NCBI GenBank assembly: GCA_031386065.1 | Contig: JANNBZ010000254.1 | Coordinates: 1-14,397 of the forward strand | DNA: 14,397 nt | Direction: 5' to 3' | Origin: JANYJJ01 sp031386065 | GTDB taxonomy: Bacteria > Pseudomonadota > Gammaproteobacteria > Burkholderiales > Burkholderiaceae_C | Shown here: one piece after another, positions 6,624-13,669 of the stretch | How the letters are laid out: every line of letters begins with the position of its first letter | Numbering within the stretch: the first letter of the stretch is position 1 | Notes under the pieces: generated by a model | Seen by the model: only the letters and a program-made list of their open reading frames with translations | Database searches by the model: none | Told to the model about the DNA's origin: nothing | Position numbers and translations under genes: made by a program

Positions 6624-8963
6624 ATGACCAAGGCCAGCCGCTGGGCATGGATCATTTCGCTGGTCGCCGTCACCGGCGCCGGGCTGGTGCTGGCGTTCTT
6701 GCTGGCCATCGCCACCAACAACCGCTCGCTCTACGAGCGCCACTACGTGTGGCTGTTCTGGGTCAACGTGGCGGTGGCGGCGGTGCTGGTGCTGGTGATC
6801 GGCATTGCCGCCGTTCGGCTTCTGGTGCGCCTGCAGCGCGGCAAGTTCGGCAGCCGCCTGCTGCTCAAGCTGGCGGCGATCTTTGCCCTGGTGGGTGTGC
6901 TGCCCGGGGTGCTGATCTACACCGTGAGCTACCAGTTCGTGTCGCGCAGCATCGAAAGCTGGTTCGACGTGAAGGTCGAAGGCGCGCTCGACGCCGGCTT
7001 GAACCTGGGCCGCGGCACGCTCGACGCGCAGGTGAATGACCTCGCCACCAAGGCGCGCCTGGCCGCTGAACGGCTGGGCGAGGCGCGCGGCGAAGCGCAG
7101 CCGCTGGCGCTGGAGCGGCTGCGCGAACAACTGTCGGCGCAAGACGTGGCGGTGGTCGGCGCGAGCGGGCAGGTGCTGCTGTCGTCGGGCAGCACGGCCT
7201 CCTCGCTGATGCCCGAGCGGCCCAGCGCCGCCATGCTGCGCAACGCGCGCAACACGCGTGTGGTGAGCCAGCTCGAAGGGCTGGACGACGAGTCGACAGC
7301 CATCGGCCCGGCGGGCGGCAATGCGCGCATCCGCGCGCTGGCCGTCATCCCCAGCAGCAGCTTCGACCTGGCACCCCAGGAACGCTACCTGCTGGTCACC
7401 CAACTGCTGCCGGCCTCACTGGCGGCCAACGCACTGGCGGTGCAGGCGGCCTACCGCGAGTACCAACAGCGTTACCTGGCGCGCGAGGGGCTGCGCAAGA
7501 TGTACATCGGCACGCTGACGCTGACGCTGATCCTGGCGGTGTTCGGTGCGCTGCTGCTGGCGGTGACCCTGGCGAACCAACTCGCCCGCCCGCTGCTGGT
7601 GCTGGCCGAAGGCGTGCGTCAGGTGTCGCAGGGCGACCTCAGCGTGAAGCCGGTGTTTGCCTCGCGCGACGAGCTGGGCGGCCTGACGCGGTCGTTCGCC
7701 GACATGACCGAGCAGTTGTCCGAGGCGCGCTCGCTGGTGCAACGCAGCGTCACGCAGGTGGAAGGCGCGCGTGCCAATCTGCAGACCATCCTCGACAACC
7801 TGACCGCCGGCGTGATCGTGTTCGACCGCCACGGCCGCATCGACACCGTGAACCCCGGTGCCACCCGCATCATCCGGCTGCCGTTGTCGGCCTACCGCGG
7901 CAAGCGGCTCGATGAAGTGCCCGGGCTGGGCGGGTTTGCGCCGGCCGTCTGGCAGCGCTTCGAGCTGCATGCCAGCAGCCCCGAGGCCGGCGAGCGCGAC
8001 CATTGGCAAGACTCGTTCGAGCTGCAGACCGCGCCCGACCGCGACAAGCTGACCCTGCTGGTGCGCGGCGCTGCCATGCCGCAAGGCGCGCGCCTGATGG
8101 TGTTCGACGACATCACCGAAGTGGTGTCGGCCCAGCGCAGCGAAGCCTGGAGCGAAGTGGCGCGCCGGCTGGCGCACGAAATCAAGAACCCGCTGACGCC
8201 GATCCAGCTGTCGGCCGAGCGGCTGCAACACAAGCTCGAAGCCAAGCTGACCGGCACCGACCAGGCGATGCTGGTGCGATCGGTCGCCACCATCGTCAAC
8301 CAGGTGCAGGCGATGAAGACGCTGGTCAACGAGTTTCGCGACTACGCGCGCCTGCCCGCCGCCCACCTGACGCCGCTGGACCTGAACGAGCTGGTCAACG
8401 AGGTGCTGGGCCTGTACGTCACCGCGCAAGAGGCCGGGCAGCTGAAGGCCGAGCTGGCCTCCGGCATGCCGTTGATCGTGGGCGACCAGACGCAACTGCG
8501 CCAGGTGATCCACAACCTGGTGCAGAACGCGCTGGATGCGGTGGCCGACCGCGAGCGCGGCTGCGTGCAGGTGCGAACCGAAGTGGCACGCAGCGAGCAA
8601 GGTGAACTGCGCGCCGTGCGCCTGCACGTGATCGACAACGGCCCCGGCTTTGCCGACAAGGTGCTCAAACGCGCCTTCGAGCCCTATGTCACCACCAAGA
8701 CCAAAGGCACCGGCCTGGGCCTGGCGGTGGTCAAGAAAATCGCCGACGAACACGGCGCGCGAATTCGCATTGCGAACCTCGGCAAGAGCCCGGGCGACGA
8801 GGGCGCCGCTGGCGTGGCCGAACGGACTGTTTCGATGCACCCGCCGGAGGCCGCGGCCAGTGGCGCTCAAGTTTCGTTATCATTTTCAAAATTCGCGCCG
8901 GCTGACGGCTCGTCGGCCAGCAGCCTTGCTGCTCCGTCACCGGTTCAAGCGCGCGCGCACTGA
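6624..8963 (+). CDS. ntrY: Membrane sensor histidine kinase, NtrY family
   Basis: The 779-residue kinase has membrane segments near residues 7-30, 42-69 and 80-101, a periplasmic region to about 293, and another membrane segment at 294-317. These are followed by HAMP (about 318-372), PAS (about 380-490, beginning LQTILDNLTAGVIVFD) and the kinase core. The phosphorylated histidine is H518 in RRLAHEIKNPLTPIQLSAERL-type sequence. The N box is HNLVQNALDA (from 630), the G1 box DNGPGF (from 671), and TKTKGTGLGLAVVKKI follows. This layout is that of NtrY, which works with NtrX in nitrogen, redox or envelope responses. The C-terminal tail after the ATPase is long and Ala/Ser rich. It sits 6 bp before its response regulator. 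The signal sensed is not evident. Confidence 0.92.
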   Translation: MTKASRWAWIISLVAVTGAGLVLAFLLAIATNNRSLYERHYVWLFWVNVAVAAVLVLVIGIAAVRLLVRLQRGKFGSRLLLKLAAIFALVGVLPGVLIYTVSYQFVSRSIESWFDVKVEGALDAGLNLGRGTLDAQVNDLATKARLAAERLGEARGEAQPLALERLREQLSAQDVAVVGASGQVLLSSGSTASSLMPERPSAAMLRNARNTRVVSQLEGLDDESTAIGPAGGNARIRALAVIPSSSFDLAPQERYLLVTQLLPASLAANALAVQAAYREYQQRYLAREGLRKMYIGTLTLTLILAVFGALLLAVTLANQLARPLLVLAEGVRQVSQGDLSVKPVFASRDELGGLTRSFADMTEQLSEARSLVQRSVTQVEGARANLQTILDNLTAGVIVFDRHGRIDTVNPGATRIIRLPLSAYRGKRLDEVPGLGGFAPAVWQRFELHASSPEAGERDHWQDSFELQTAPDRDKLTLLVRGAAMPQGARLMVFDDITEVVSAQRSEAWSEVARRLAHEIKNPLTPIQLSAERLQHKLEAKLTGTDQAMLVRSVATIVNQVQAMKTLVNEFRDYARLPAAHLTPLDLNELVNEVLGLYVTAQEAGQLKAELASGMPLIVGDQTQLRQVIHNLVQNALDAVADRERGCVQVRTEVARSEQGELRAVRLHVIDNGPGFADKVLKRAFEPYVTTKTKGTGLGLAVVKKIADEHGARIRIANLGKSPGDEGAAGVAERTVSMHPPEAAASGAQVSLSFSKFAPADGSSASSLAAPSPVQARAH

Positions 8964-8969
8964 GGGTTC

Positions 8970-9653
8970 ATGGCCACCATTCTTGTTGTTGACGACGAAC
9001 TCGGCATTCGTGCCTTGCTGTCGGAGATCCTGACCGACGAGGGACACAGCGTGGAAGTGGCCGAAAACGCTGCGCAAGCACGCGCGTCGCGCGAGCGGCG
9101 TCGCCCCGACCTCGTGCTGCTCGACATCTGGATGCCCGATGTCGACGGCATCACGCTGTTGAAGGAGTGGAGCGCCACCTCGCAGCTCAACATGCCCGTC
9201 ATCATGATGAGCGGCCACGGCACCATCGACACCGCCGTCGAAGCGACCAAGTTCGGCGCCATGGCCTTCCTTGAGAAACCGATCACGCTGCAGAAGCTGT
9301 TGCGTGCGGTGGAGCAGGGCCTGGCCAAGCCTGCCGCGCGCACCGCCACCGCTGCAGGGCCGGCCCGCACCGACAGCGAACTGACGGTCGAGTCCGCGAT
9401 GACCGGCGGCGCCATGCTGCCCACCGCGCCGATGATGCTGGGCCCCCAGTCCGAGCAAAGCTTCAGCCTCGATCGCCCGTTGCGCGAAGCACGCGACGCC
9501 TTCGAGAAGAGCTACTTCGAATTCCACCTCTCGCAGGAAAACGGCAGCATGACCCGCGTCGCCGAAAAGACCGGCATGGAACGCACGCATCTCTACCGCA
9601 AGCTAAAGCAGCTGGGCGTGGACCTGTCACGCAACAAGCGCGGGGCCTTGTAG
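8970..9653 (+). CDS. NtrX-like response regulator without AAA+ domain (receiver plus Fis-type HTH)
   Basis: The protein has 227 residues with a receiver domain at about 1-120: acidic pocket D8/D9, phosphoacceptor D52 (LLDIWMPD), switch residue S81 and K103 (LEKP). A loose linker follows. A Fis-type helix-turn-helix occupies about 191-220 (MTRVAEKTGMERTHLYRKLKQLG). Canonical NtrX/NtrC regulators are about 450-480 residues with a sigma-54-binding ATPase between these parts. Here no GAFTGA or Walker motifs exist and the linker is too short for them. It therefore probably does not activate sigma-54 promoters and may act as a simple activator or repressor. GAGGG just before the ATG is a good ribosome site. 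It is co-transcribed with the kinase. Confidence 0.93.
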   Translation: MATILVVDDELGIRALLSEILTDEGHSVEVAENAAQARASRERRRPDLVLLDIWMPDVDGITLLKEWSATSQLNMPVIMMSGHGTIDTAVEATKFGAMAFLEKPITLQKLLRAVEQGLAKPAARTATAAGPARTDSELTVESAMTGGAMLPTAPMMLGPQSEQSFSLDRPLREARDAFEKSYFEFHLSQENGSMTRVAEKTGMERTHLYRKLKQLGVDLSRNKRGAL

Positions 9654-9680
9654 GTCGTCAGAGCCTGTACGGCGGGCCGC

Positions 9681-9686
9681 TATAAT
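9681..9686 (+). promoter_or_regulatory. -10 box of the tRNA-Phe gene
   Basis: A perfect TATAAT lies 11 bp before the tRNA, followed by a GC-rich discriminator-like stretch. No good -35 box is seen at the expected distance; the bases there are only weakly similar. Confidence 0.65.
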
Positions 9687-9697
9687 CTGCGGTTGAC

Positions 9698-9773
9698 GGC
9701 CTGGTAGCTCAGTTGGTAGAGCAGCGGATTGAAAATCCGCGTGTCGGTGGTTCGATTCCGCCCCAGGCCACCA
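9698..9773 (+). tRNA. tRNA-Phe(GAA)
   Basis: The sequence folds into a full 76-nt cloverleaf. Acceptor arms GGCCTGG and CCAGGCC pair perfectly, the D arm is GCTC/GAGC, and the anticodon stem GCGGA/TCCGC closes the loop TTGAAAA with anticodon GAA. The T arm is GGTGG/CCGCC around TTCGATT. The 3' CCA is encoded after discriminator A9770. It follows the two-component operon and carries its own promoter and terminator. Its 3' half is a typical landing site for the type of integrase encoded directly downstream. Confidence 0.98.
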
Positions 9774-9791
9774 GACCCTCGAATTGGCAAT

Positions 9792-9820
9792 GTCCCAGGA
9801 GGTCCAGGGACGTCCCAGGA
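9792..9820 (+). repeat. Short direct repeat pair with a central palindrome beside the tRNA
   Basis: GTCCCAGGA occurs at 9792-9800 and again at 9812-9820, exactly 20 bp apart. Between and overlapping them is a perfect 10-bp palindrome GGGACGTCCC (9807-9816). The position between the attachment-site tRNA and the integrase makes these candidates for integrase arm or accessory-factor sites. Confidence 0.6.
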
Positions 9821-9827
9821 AGTACAG

Positions 9828-9862
9828 AAAGCCCTAGAGAATCAACGCTCTAGGGCTTTTTT
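9828..9862 (+). terminator. Rho-independent terminator after tRNA-Phe
   Basis: A 9-bp perfect stem GCCCTAGAG (9831-9839) / CTCTAGGGC (9848-9856) with an 8-nt loop is followed by six T (9857-9862). AAA before the stem extends the pairing by three. It would end tRNA-Phe transcription before the integrase. Confidence 0.9.
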
Positions 9863-9965
9863 CTTGTCTTGGGAGGTCTCGGGCAATTCCTTGCAATCCG
9901 AGCTTTCGTGCAGTAATTTCTGGAGGAACCCGGGAAATCGGCCCGGCGAGCCAAAAACTTACTCC

Positions 9966-11579
9966 ATGGCCCGAGAGCTCATCCCTTCCGACGCCACGAT
10001 CAAGGCTATCCGTCCGGGCGACAAGCGCAGGCGCCTGTCCGACGGCGACGGCCTGTACCTTCTGCTGTTCGCCGCCGGCGGCTCGCACGGCTGGCGGTTC
10101 GACTACGTGTATCAGACTCGGCGCAAGCTGATCTCGCTGGGCACCTATCCCGACACGTCATTGGCGCTGGCCCGGCGCAAGGCCGAGGCAGCCCGTGCGC
10201 TGGTGGCCGAGGGGCTGGACCCCAGCGCCGAGCGCAAGGCCGAACGGCAACGGCACCTCAAGGCACGTACCGAGCAAGTGCGCCGCAGCCAAGGGCTGCC
10301 GCCGAGCGGTTCGTTCGAGGCGGTCGCGCGGGAGTGGTTCGAGGTGCGGCGCTCCGGTTGGTCGAAGAGCTACGGCGACAAGATGATGGCCCGCTTCGAG
10401 ACCGACGTTTTCCCGTGGCTGGGCGCCACGCCGATCGTGAAAATCACCGGACCGATGCTGCTCGAGGTCCTGCGCAGGATCGAGGCACGCGGTGTCATCG
10501 AGACGGCACATCGGGCGTTGCAGGATTCCAGCCAGGTCTTCGCGTACGCGATGGCCACCGACAAGCTCGACAAGAACCCGGCGGACAAGCTGAAGATGGT
10601 GCTCCGGCAGCCCGAGCCCAAGAACTTCCCGGCGATCACGGACCCGGCGCGTTTCGGCCAACTGCTGCGGGCCTGCGACCGGTACGCGGCAACGCCGGTG
10701 GTTCGCGCGGCCCTGAAGCTGGCGCCGATGCTGCTGCTGCGGCCCGGCGAGTTGCGATTCGCCGAATGGCCAGAGATCGATCTTGACGCGGCGCTCTGGA
10801 CGGTGCCCGCTGCCCGCATGAAACGCGAGGTGCGGGAGAAGCTGTTGGGTGCACCGCACCTGGTCCCGCTGCCGCGTCAGGCGGTGGTGGTGCTGCGCGA
10901 ACTGCATGAGCTGACTGGTCACGCGACGATGGTCTTCCGCGGCGAACGGCATCACGACCGCGCCATGAGCGAGAACACGATCAACGCGGCGCTGCGGGCG
11001 ATGGGTTTTTCGCAGGACGAGGTCACGGGCCACGGCTTTCGCGCGACGGCGCGGACGATGCTGCACGAGAGGCTTGGGTTCAGTCCCGAGATCATCGAGG
11101 CACAGCTGGCGCACTCGGTCCGAGACAGCCTCGGGCGTGCCTACAACCGCACGGAGTTCACGGAGCAACGCAGAGCGATGATGCAGGCTTGGGCGGACTA
11201 TCTTGATCAGCTGCGAAGCGGGGAACTCGTCGCGGAGCCTGTCCCCGCACCGGTCGCGGTACCTGCGCCAACTGGGTCTGCTTCTGTGCGCAGCCCAAGG
11301 GCGCCCACCAGATCGTCCGAGACGACGATTGCGGTGACCCCGGCCGTGAAGGAGGGGGGTTCAGCGTCATCGGGCTTGTCGGAGACGCCAAAGGACTTGT
11401 CGACTTTGGAGGCCTCCAGGTTCCTGAATGCCTCGCACTTGTTCGTCGTACAGGAAATCGAGGCGGGCCGGCTGAAATCTCGCGAGGTCGGTGCAGATCT
11501 GCGCATTTCGATGTCGGACCTCGTTGCGTATGCAGTGCAAGTCCGGCTTGGGGGTGGCGGTGGTGCTGCGCCCGGTTGA
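9966..11579 (+). CDS. Tyrosine recombinase (P4-like integrase) with an excisionase-like C-terminal HTH domain
   Basis: The 537-residue protein begins with an arm-binding DUF4102 domain (about 1-90, LSDGDGLYLLL), then a core-binding domain (about 115-210) and a catalytic domain (about 235-410). The catalytic set is R259 (LLRPGEL), K286, H356 and R359 (HGFRATAR), H383 (AQLAHSV) and nucleophile Y393 (RAYNRTEF). Such enzymes insert islands into tRNA genes, and a tRNA-Phe lies just upstream. Normal length is about 400-430. Here a Pro/Ala/Ser-rich linker (about 420-476) leads to residues 477-525, which match the excisionase/HTH_17 pattern: STLEASRFLNAS, EIEAGRLKSREVG, LRISMSDLVAYA. The ATG at 9966 is chosen because the DUF4102 domain begins there, although no ribosome site is close; a TGGAGGAAC at 9921 is too far upstream. 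Confidence 0.93.
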   Translation: MARELIPSDATIKAIRPGDKRRRLSDGDGLYLLLFAAGGSHGWRFDYVYQTRRKLISLGTYPDTSLALARRKAEAARALVAEGLDPSAERKAERQRHLKARTEQVRRSQGLPPSGSFEAVAREWFEVRRSGWSKSYGDKMMARFETDVFPWLGATPIVKITGPMLLEVLRRIEARGVIETAHRALQDSSQVFAYAMATDKLDKNPADKLKMVLRQPEPKNFPAITDPARFGQLLRACDRYAATPVVRAALKLAPMLLLRPGELRFAEWPEIDLDAALWTVPAARMKREVREKLLGAPHLVPLPRQAVVVLRELHELTGHATMVFRGERHHDRAMSENTINAALRAMGFSQDEVTGHGFRATARTMLHERLGFSPEIIEAQLAHSVRDSLGRAYNRTEFTEQRRAMMQAWADYLDQLRSGELVAEPVPAPVAVPAPTGSASVRSPRAPTRSSETTIAVTPAVKEGGSASSGLSETPKDLSTLEASRFLNASHLFVVQEIEAGRLKSREVGADLRISMSDLVAYAVQVRLGGGGGAAPG

Positions 11580-11616
11580 TACCGTAGTCGCGCGACCACG
11601 AGTGCTGGGCGAGAGA

Positions 11617-11687
11617 ATTTCACCATAAATGGTGATTTCAGCGATCGGTGAAATCGGATGATCGAGTGAATACTTCTTGGATTTCAG
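11617..11687 (+). promoter_or_regulatory. Repeat cluster in the leader of the AbiE-like module (putative operator)
   Basis: TCACCAT (11620-11626) and ATGGTGA (11629-11635) form a 7-bp inverted repeat with a 2-bp spacer. ATTTCACC (11617-11624) is also inverted as GGTGAAAT (11647-11654). GATTTCAG occurs directly at 11634-11641 and 11680-11687. The core ATTTCA is thus present four times in 71 bp, once inverted. AbiEi-type regulators are known to repress their own promoter through inverted repeats, so this is the expected place for an operator. Confidence 0.6.
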
Positions 11688-11696
11688 TTGAGATGA

Positions 11697-11702
11697 TATA
11701 TT
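11697..11702 (+). promoter_or_regulatory. Possible -10 box of the AbiE-like module
   Basis: TATATT lies 6 bp before the ATG at 11709, so a start site at normal distance would fall on or next to the start codon and give a leaderless message. No convincing -35 at 17 bp (TTCTTG, 11674-11679, is poor; TTGGAT, 11678-11683, is 13 bp away). There is also no Shine-Dalgarno before the ATG. Confidence 0.35.
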
Positions 11703-11708
11703 CAGCGA

Positions 11709-12824
11709 ATGTTGAAACCTGCTCCTCTGGTGAACCTGACTAGCCCTCGCGACGTCGAGGAGGCGTGGCCGCAGCTACTCCAGACGATCTTGGAAGCCTC
11801 GCCAATAGTTAACAACCTTGTAATCGACCCTGTCCCTGCTCAGGGCGGGGCCGACGGCACCGCGGACTTCGCTATCGCAGATGAACCACACCGCCTCCTC
11901 ATCGAGTGCAAGTCGTCGGGCCAACCGCGCCACGTCAGAGGCGCGATAAACCAGCTTGAACGAGAGCTTTCCCGAGCCACCACTCTGACGCGCGGACTCT
12001 TCGTGGCGCCCTTCATCTCGCCCGCATCGCGCGAGATGCTTGCGGACAGTGGAACGGGGTGGCTCGACTTCGCGGGCAATGCCCGAATACTCTTCCCGCG
12101 TTTCCACCTGGAGATCAGCAAGGCCGATCGAGATCCGTTCGCGACCAAACGCGAGCAACGGTCCCTGTTCTTCCCGAAGTCCGCACGCCTGCTGAAGGTG
12201 CTGCTGCGCGAGCCCCATCAGTTCTGGAAGGTGACCGATCTTGCCTTGCGGGCGGGCGTTAGTGCGGGACAAGTCAGCAATGTCCGTCGAGCGCTGATCG
12301 ATCGGGAATGGGCGCGTGCAGAGACGGGTGAGGGGTTCAGGCTTGTCCAGCCGGAGGCGCTGCTCGATTCGTGGCGGGACGACGGCCTGCATGCCCCGAG
12401 CGTCGCCTTGCGCGGCTACACCCTGAAGCATGGCCGCGCACTGGATGCCGCGATCGAATCCGTATTTGCCGACCCCTCCTTGCGCGACGACTCACACGTG
12501 CTTCTGGCTTCTCATTCCGTCGCACGGCGGGCCGCGCCCTATGCGCGCGTCGCCGGCGAATTCTTCTACGCCAGTGCTGTGGGCATCGACCTGCTCAAGC
12601 GTCAATTGGATATCAAGCCAACCGAGCAGGGCGAGAACGTGACCATCTTCAGGCCCAGCGACGGCGGACTGTGGCAGGAGACGATGGACCTCGGTTCCAA
12701 ACTGAAGGGCACCGATCCGATCCAGACCTACTTGGACTTGTTGTCCACCGGTGAACGCGGCCGCGAAACGGCCGAGCATTGGCGCGCCGAGAAGATCAAA
12801 CCGCTGTGGATTGGCAGGGCGTGA
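11709..12824 (+). CDS. AbiEi-like antitoxin/regulator with N-terminal PD-(D/E)XK-like domain
   Basis: The 371-residue protein appears to be the regulatory partner of an AbiE-type (type IV) toxin-antitoxin or phage-defence pair. The N-terminal part (about 45-130) carries a restriction-endonuclease-fold-like motif set: D53 in GADGTADFAI, E66-C-K68 in LLIECKSSGQ, and Q82 in GAINQLERE, followed by GWLDFAGN (117-124). A winged helix-turn-helix follows (about 158-215, WKVTDLALRAGVSAGQVSNV). The C-terminal region ends with DPIQTYLDLLS and AEHWRAEKIKPLW, resembling the AbiEi_2 family end. The stop overlaps the next gene's ATG (TGATG). Codon use is visibly less GC-biased than in the backbone genes, in keeping with acquisition on the island. 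Whether the nuclease-like fold cleaves DNA or only binds it cannot be told from sequence. Confidence 0.8.
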   Translation: MLKPAPLVNLTSPRDVEEAWPQLLQTILEASPIVNNLVIDPVPAQGGADGTADFAIADEPHRLLIECKSSGQPRHVRGAINQLERELSRATTLTRGLFVAPFISPASREMLADSGTGWLDFAGNARILFPRFHLEISKADRDPFATKREQRSLFFPKSARLLKVLLREPHQFWKVTDLALRAGVSAGQVSNVRRALIDREWARAETGEGFRLVQPEALLDSWRDDGLHAPSVALRGYTLKHGRALDAAIESVFADPSLRDDSHVLLASHSVARRAAPYARVAGEFFYASAVGIDLLKRQLDIKPTEQGENVTIFRPSDGGLWQETMDLGSKLKGTDPIQTYLDLLSTGERGRETAEHWRAEKIKPLWIGRA

Positions 12825-13669
12825 TGGAACCCAAGTCTGCGAACGACTACGACGATGTCGGCACGCAGGCCGTGCTGGCCGTATTGCTGGAGATCGGACA
12901 GGTGCTTGGCGCCTACCGAGATCGGTTCGTCGTCATCGGAGGTTCAGTTCCCTGGCTGCTGTTCCCTGACGCCAAGCCAGGTCATGTGGGCACTCTGGAC
13001 ATCGACCTCAGCCTGGATGCGGAGGCGCTTGGGAGCGGCGATTACAAGAACTTGGTCGAGTCGCTCGAGGCTGCGGGTTATCAGCGCACTGCCGAGGACA
13101 TGAAGTGGTTCCAACTGCGGCGCACGGTCGAGTTCAAGGACCATGCGCCCGTGGCCGTCATCGTCGACCTGCTGATGCCGCGCGAAGCGAAGTTCAAGCG
13201 CAACAAACCCCCGCTCCTGGCGAACTTCGCGGTGCAGAAGGCAGATGGCGCCGGAGTCGCCATGCGGTCGTTCGTCGAACACCGGATAGACGGCACGATG
13301 CCGGATGGTCGACGCAACACGGTGGAGCTTCGGGTCGCGAGCATACCGGCGTTGCTGGTGATGAAAGGCTATGCGCTCGTCGGTCGGGACAAGCGCAAGG
13401 ACGCCTACGACATCTATTTTTCGGTGCGCGAGTTCGAAGGCGGACCCGACGCGCTGGCCCATGCTTGTCGCCCACTGCTGGATGACCCGGTGGCTCTCGC
13501 AGGCTTCAAGCACATTGCCGGAAAGTTCACCGGGGAGGGCGAATTCGGACCGGTGACGGTGCGCCAATTTCTCAGCGATTCGGCCGCGCTCGGTGACATG
13601 ACTGCCGAGCAGGTCCAGGTCGATGCGTTTCGTCAAGTGAGGGAATGGCTGGACCGGTTGGGGCTCTAA
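12824..13669 (+). CDS. AbiEii-like nucleotidyltransferase, probable toxin
   Basis: The protein has 281 residues with a DNA polymerase beta-type nucleotidyltransferase core. G39-G40-S41 (FVVIGGSVPW) is followed by D59-I-D61 (GTLDIDLS), the metal-binding pair, and D115 (VIVDLLMP) is a good third acid. K181 (LLVMKGYAL) and the run RDKRKDAYDIY (188-198) match the C-terminal signature of AbiEii/MenT-type enzymes. Characterised relatives transfer nucleotides, in some cases to tRNA 3' ends, and so block growth. I chose the ATG at 12824, which overlaps the upstream stop by one base, with AGGG 4 nt before it; the frame is open upstream but inside the partner gene. Antitoxin first, toxin second, with coupled translation, is the usual order. 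The substrate is unknown. Confidence 0.82.
   Translation: MEPKSANDYDDVGTQAVLAVLLEIGQVLGAYRDRFVVIGGSVPWLLFPDAKPGHVGTLDIDLSLDAEALGSGDYKNLVESLEAAGYQRTAEDMKWFQLRRTVEFKDHAPVAVIVDLLMPREAKFKRNKPPLLANFAVQKADGAGVAMRSFVEHRIDGTMPDGRRNTVELRVASIPALLVMKGYALVGRDKRKDAYDIYFSVREFEGGPDALAHACRPLLDDPVALAGFKHIAGKFTGEGEFGPVTVRQFLSDSAALGDMTAEQVQVDAFRQVREWLDRLGL

Noticed and set aside
7416..8870. Minus-strand frame of 484 codons opposite the kinase
   Set aside because: Antisense shadow of the histidine kinase; low-complexity Gln/His/Arg sequence without motifs.
9729..9965. Upstream extension of the integrase frame into the tRNA gene
   Set aside because: The frame is open from inside tRNA-Phe, but the added residues match nothing and run through the terminator hairpin; the DUF4102 domain begins at the ATG at 9966.
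10158..11168. Minus-strand frame of 336 codons opposite the integrase
   Set aside because: Arg/His/Gln-rich antisense shadow; the plus-strand frame has all recombinase catalytic residues.
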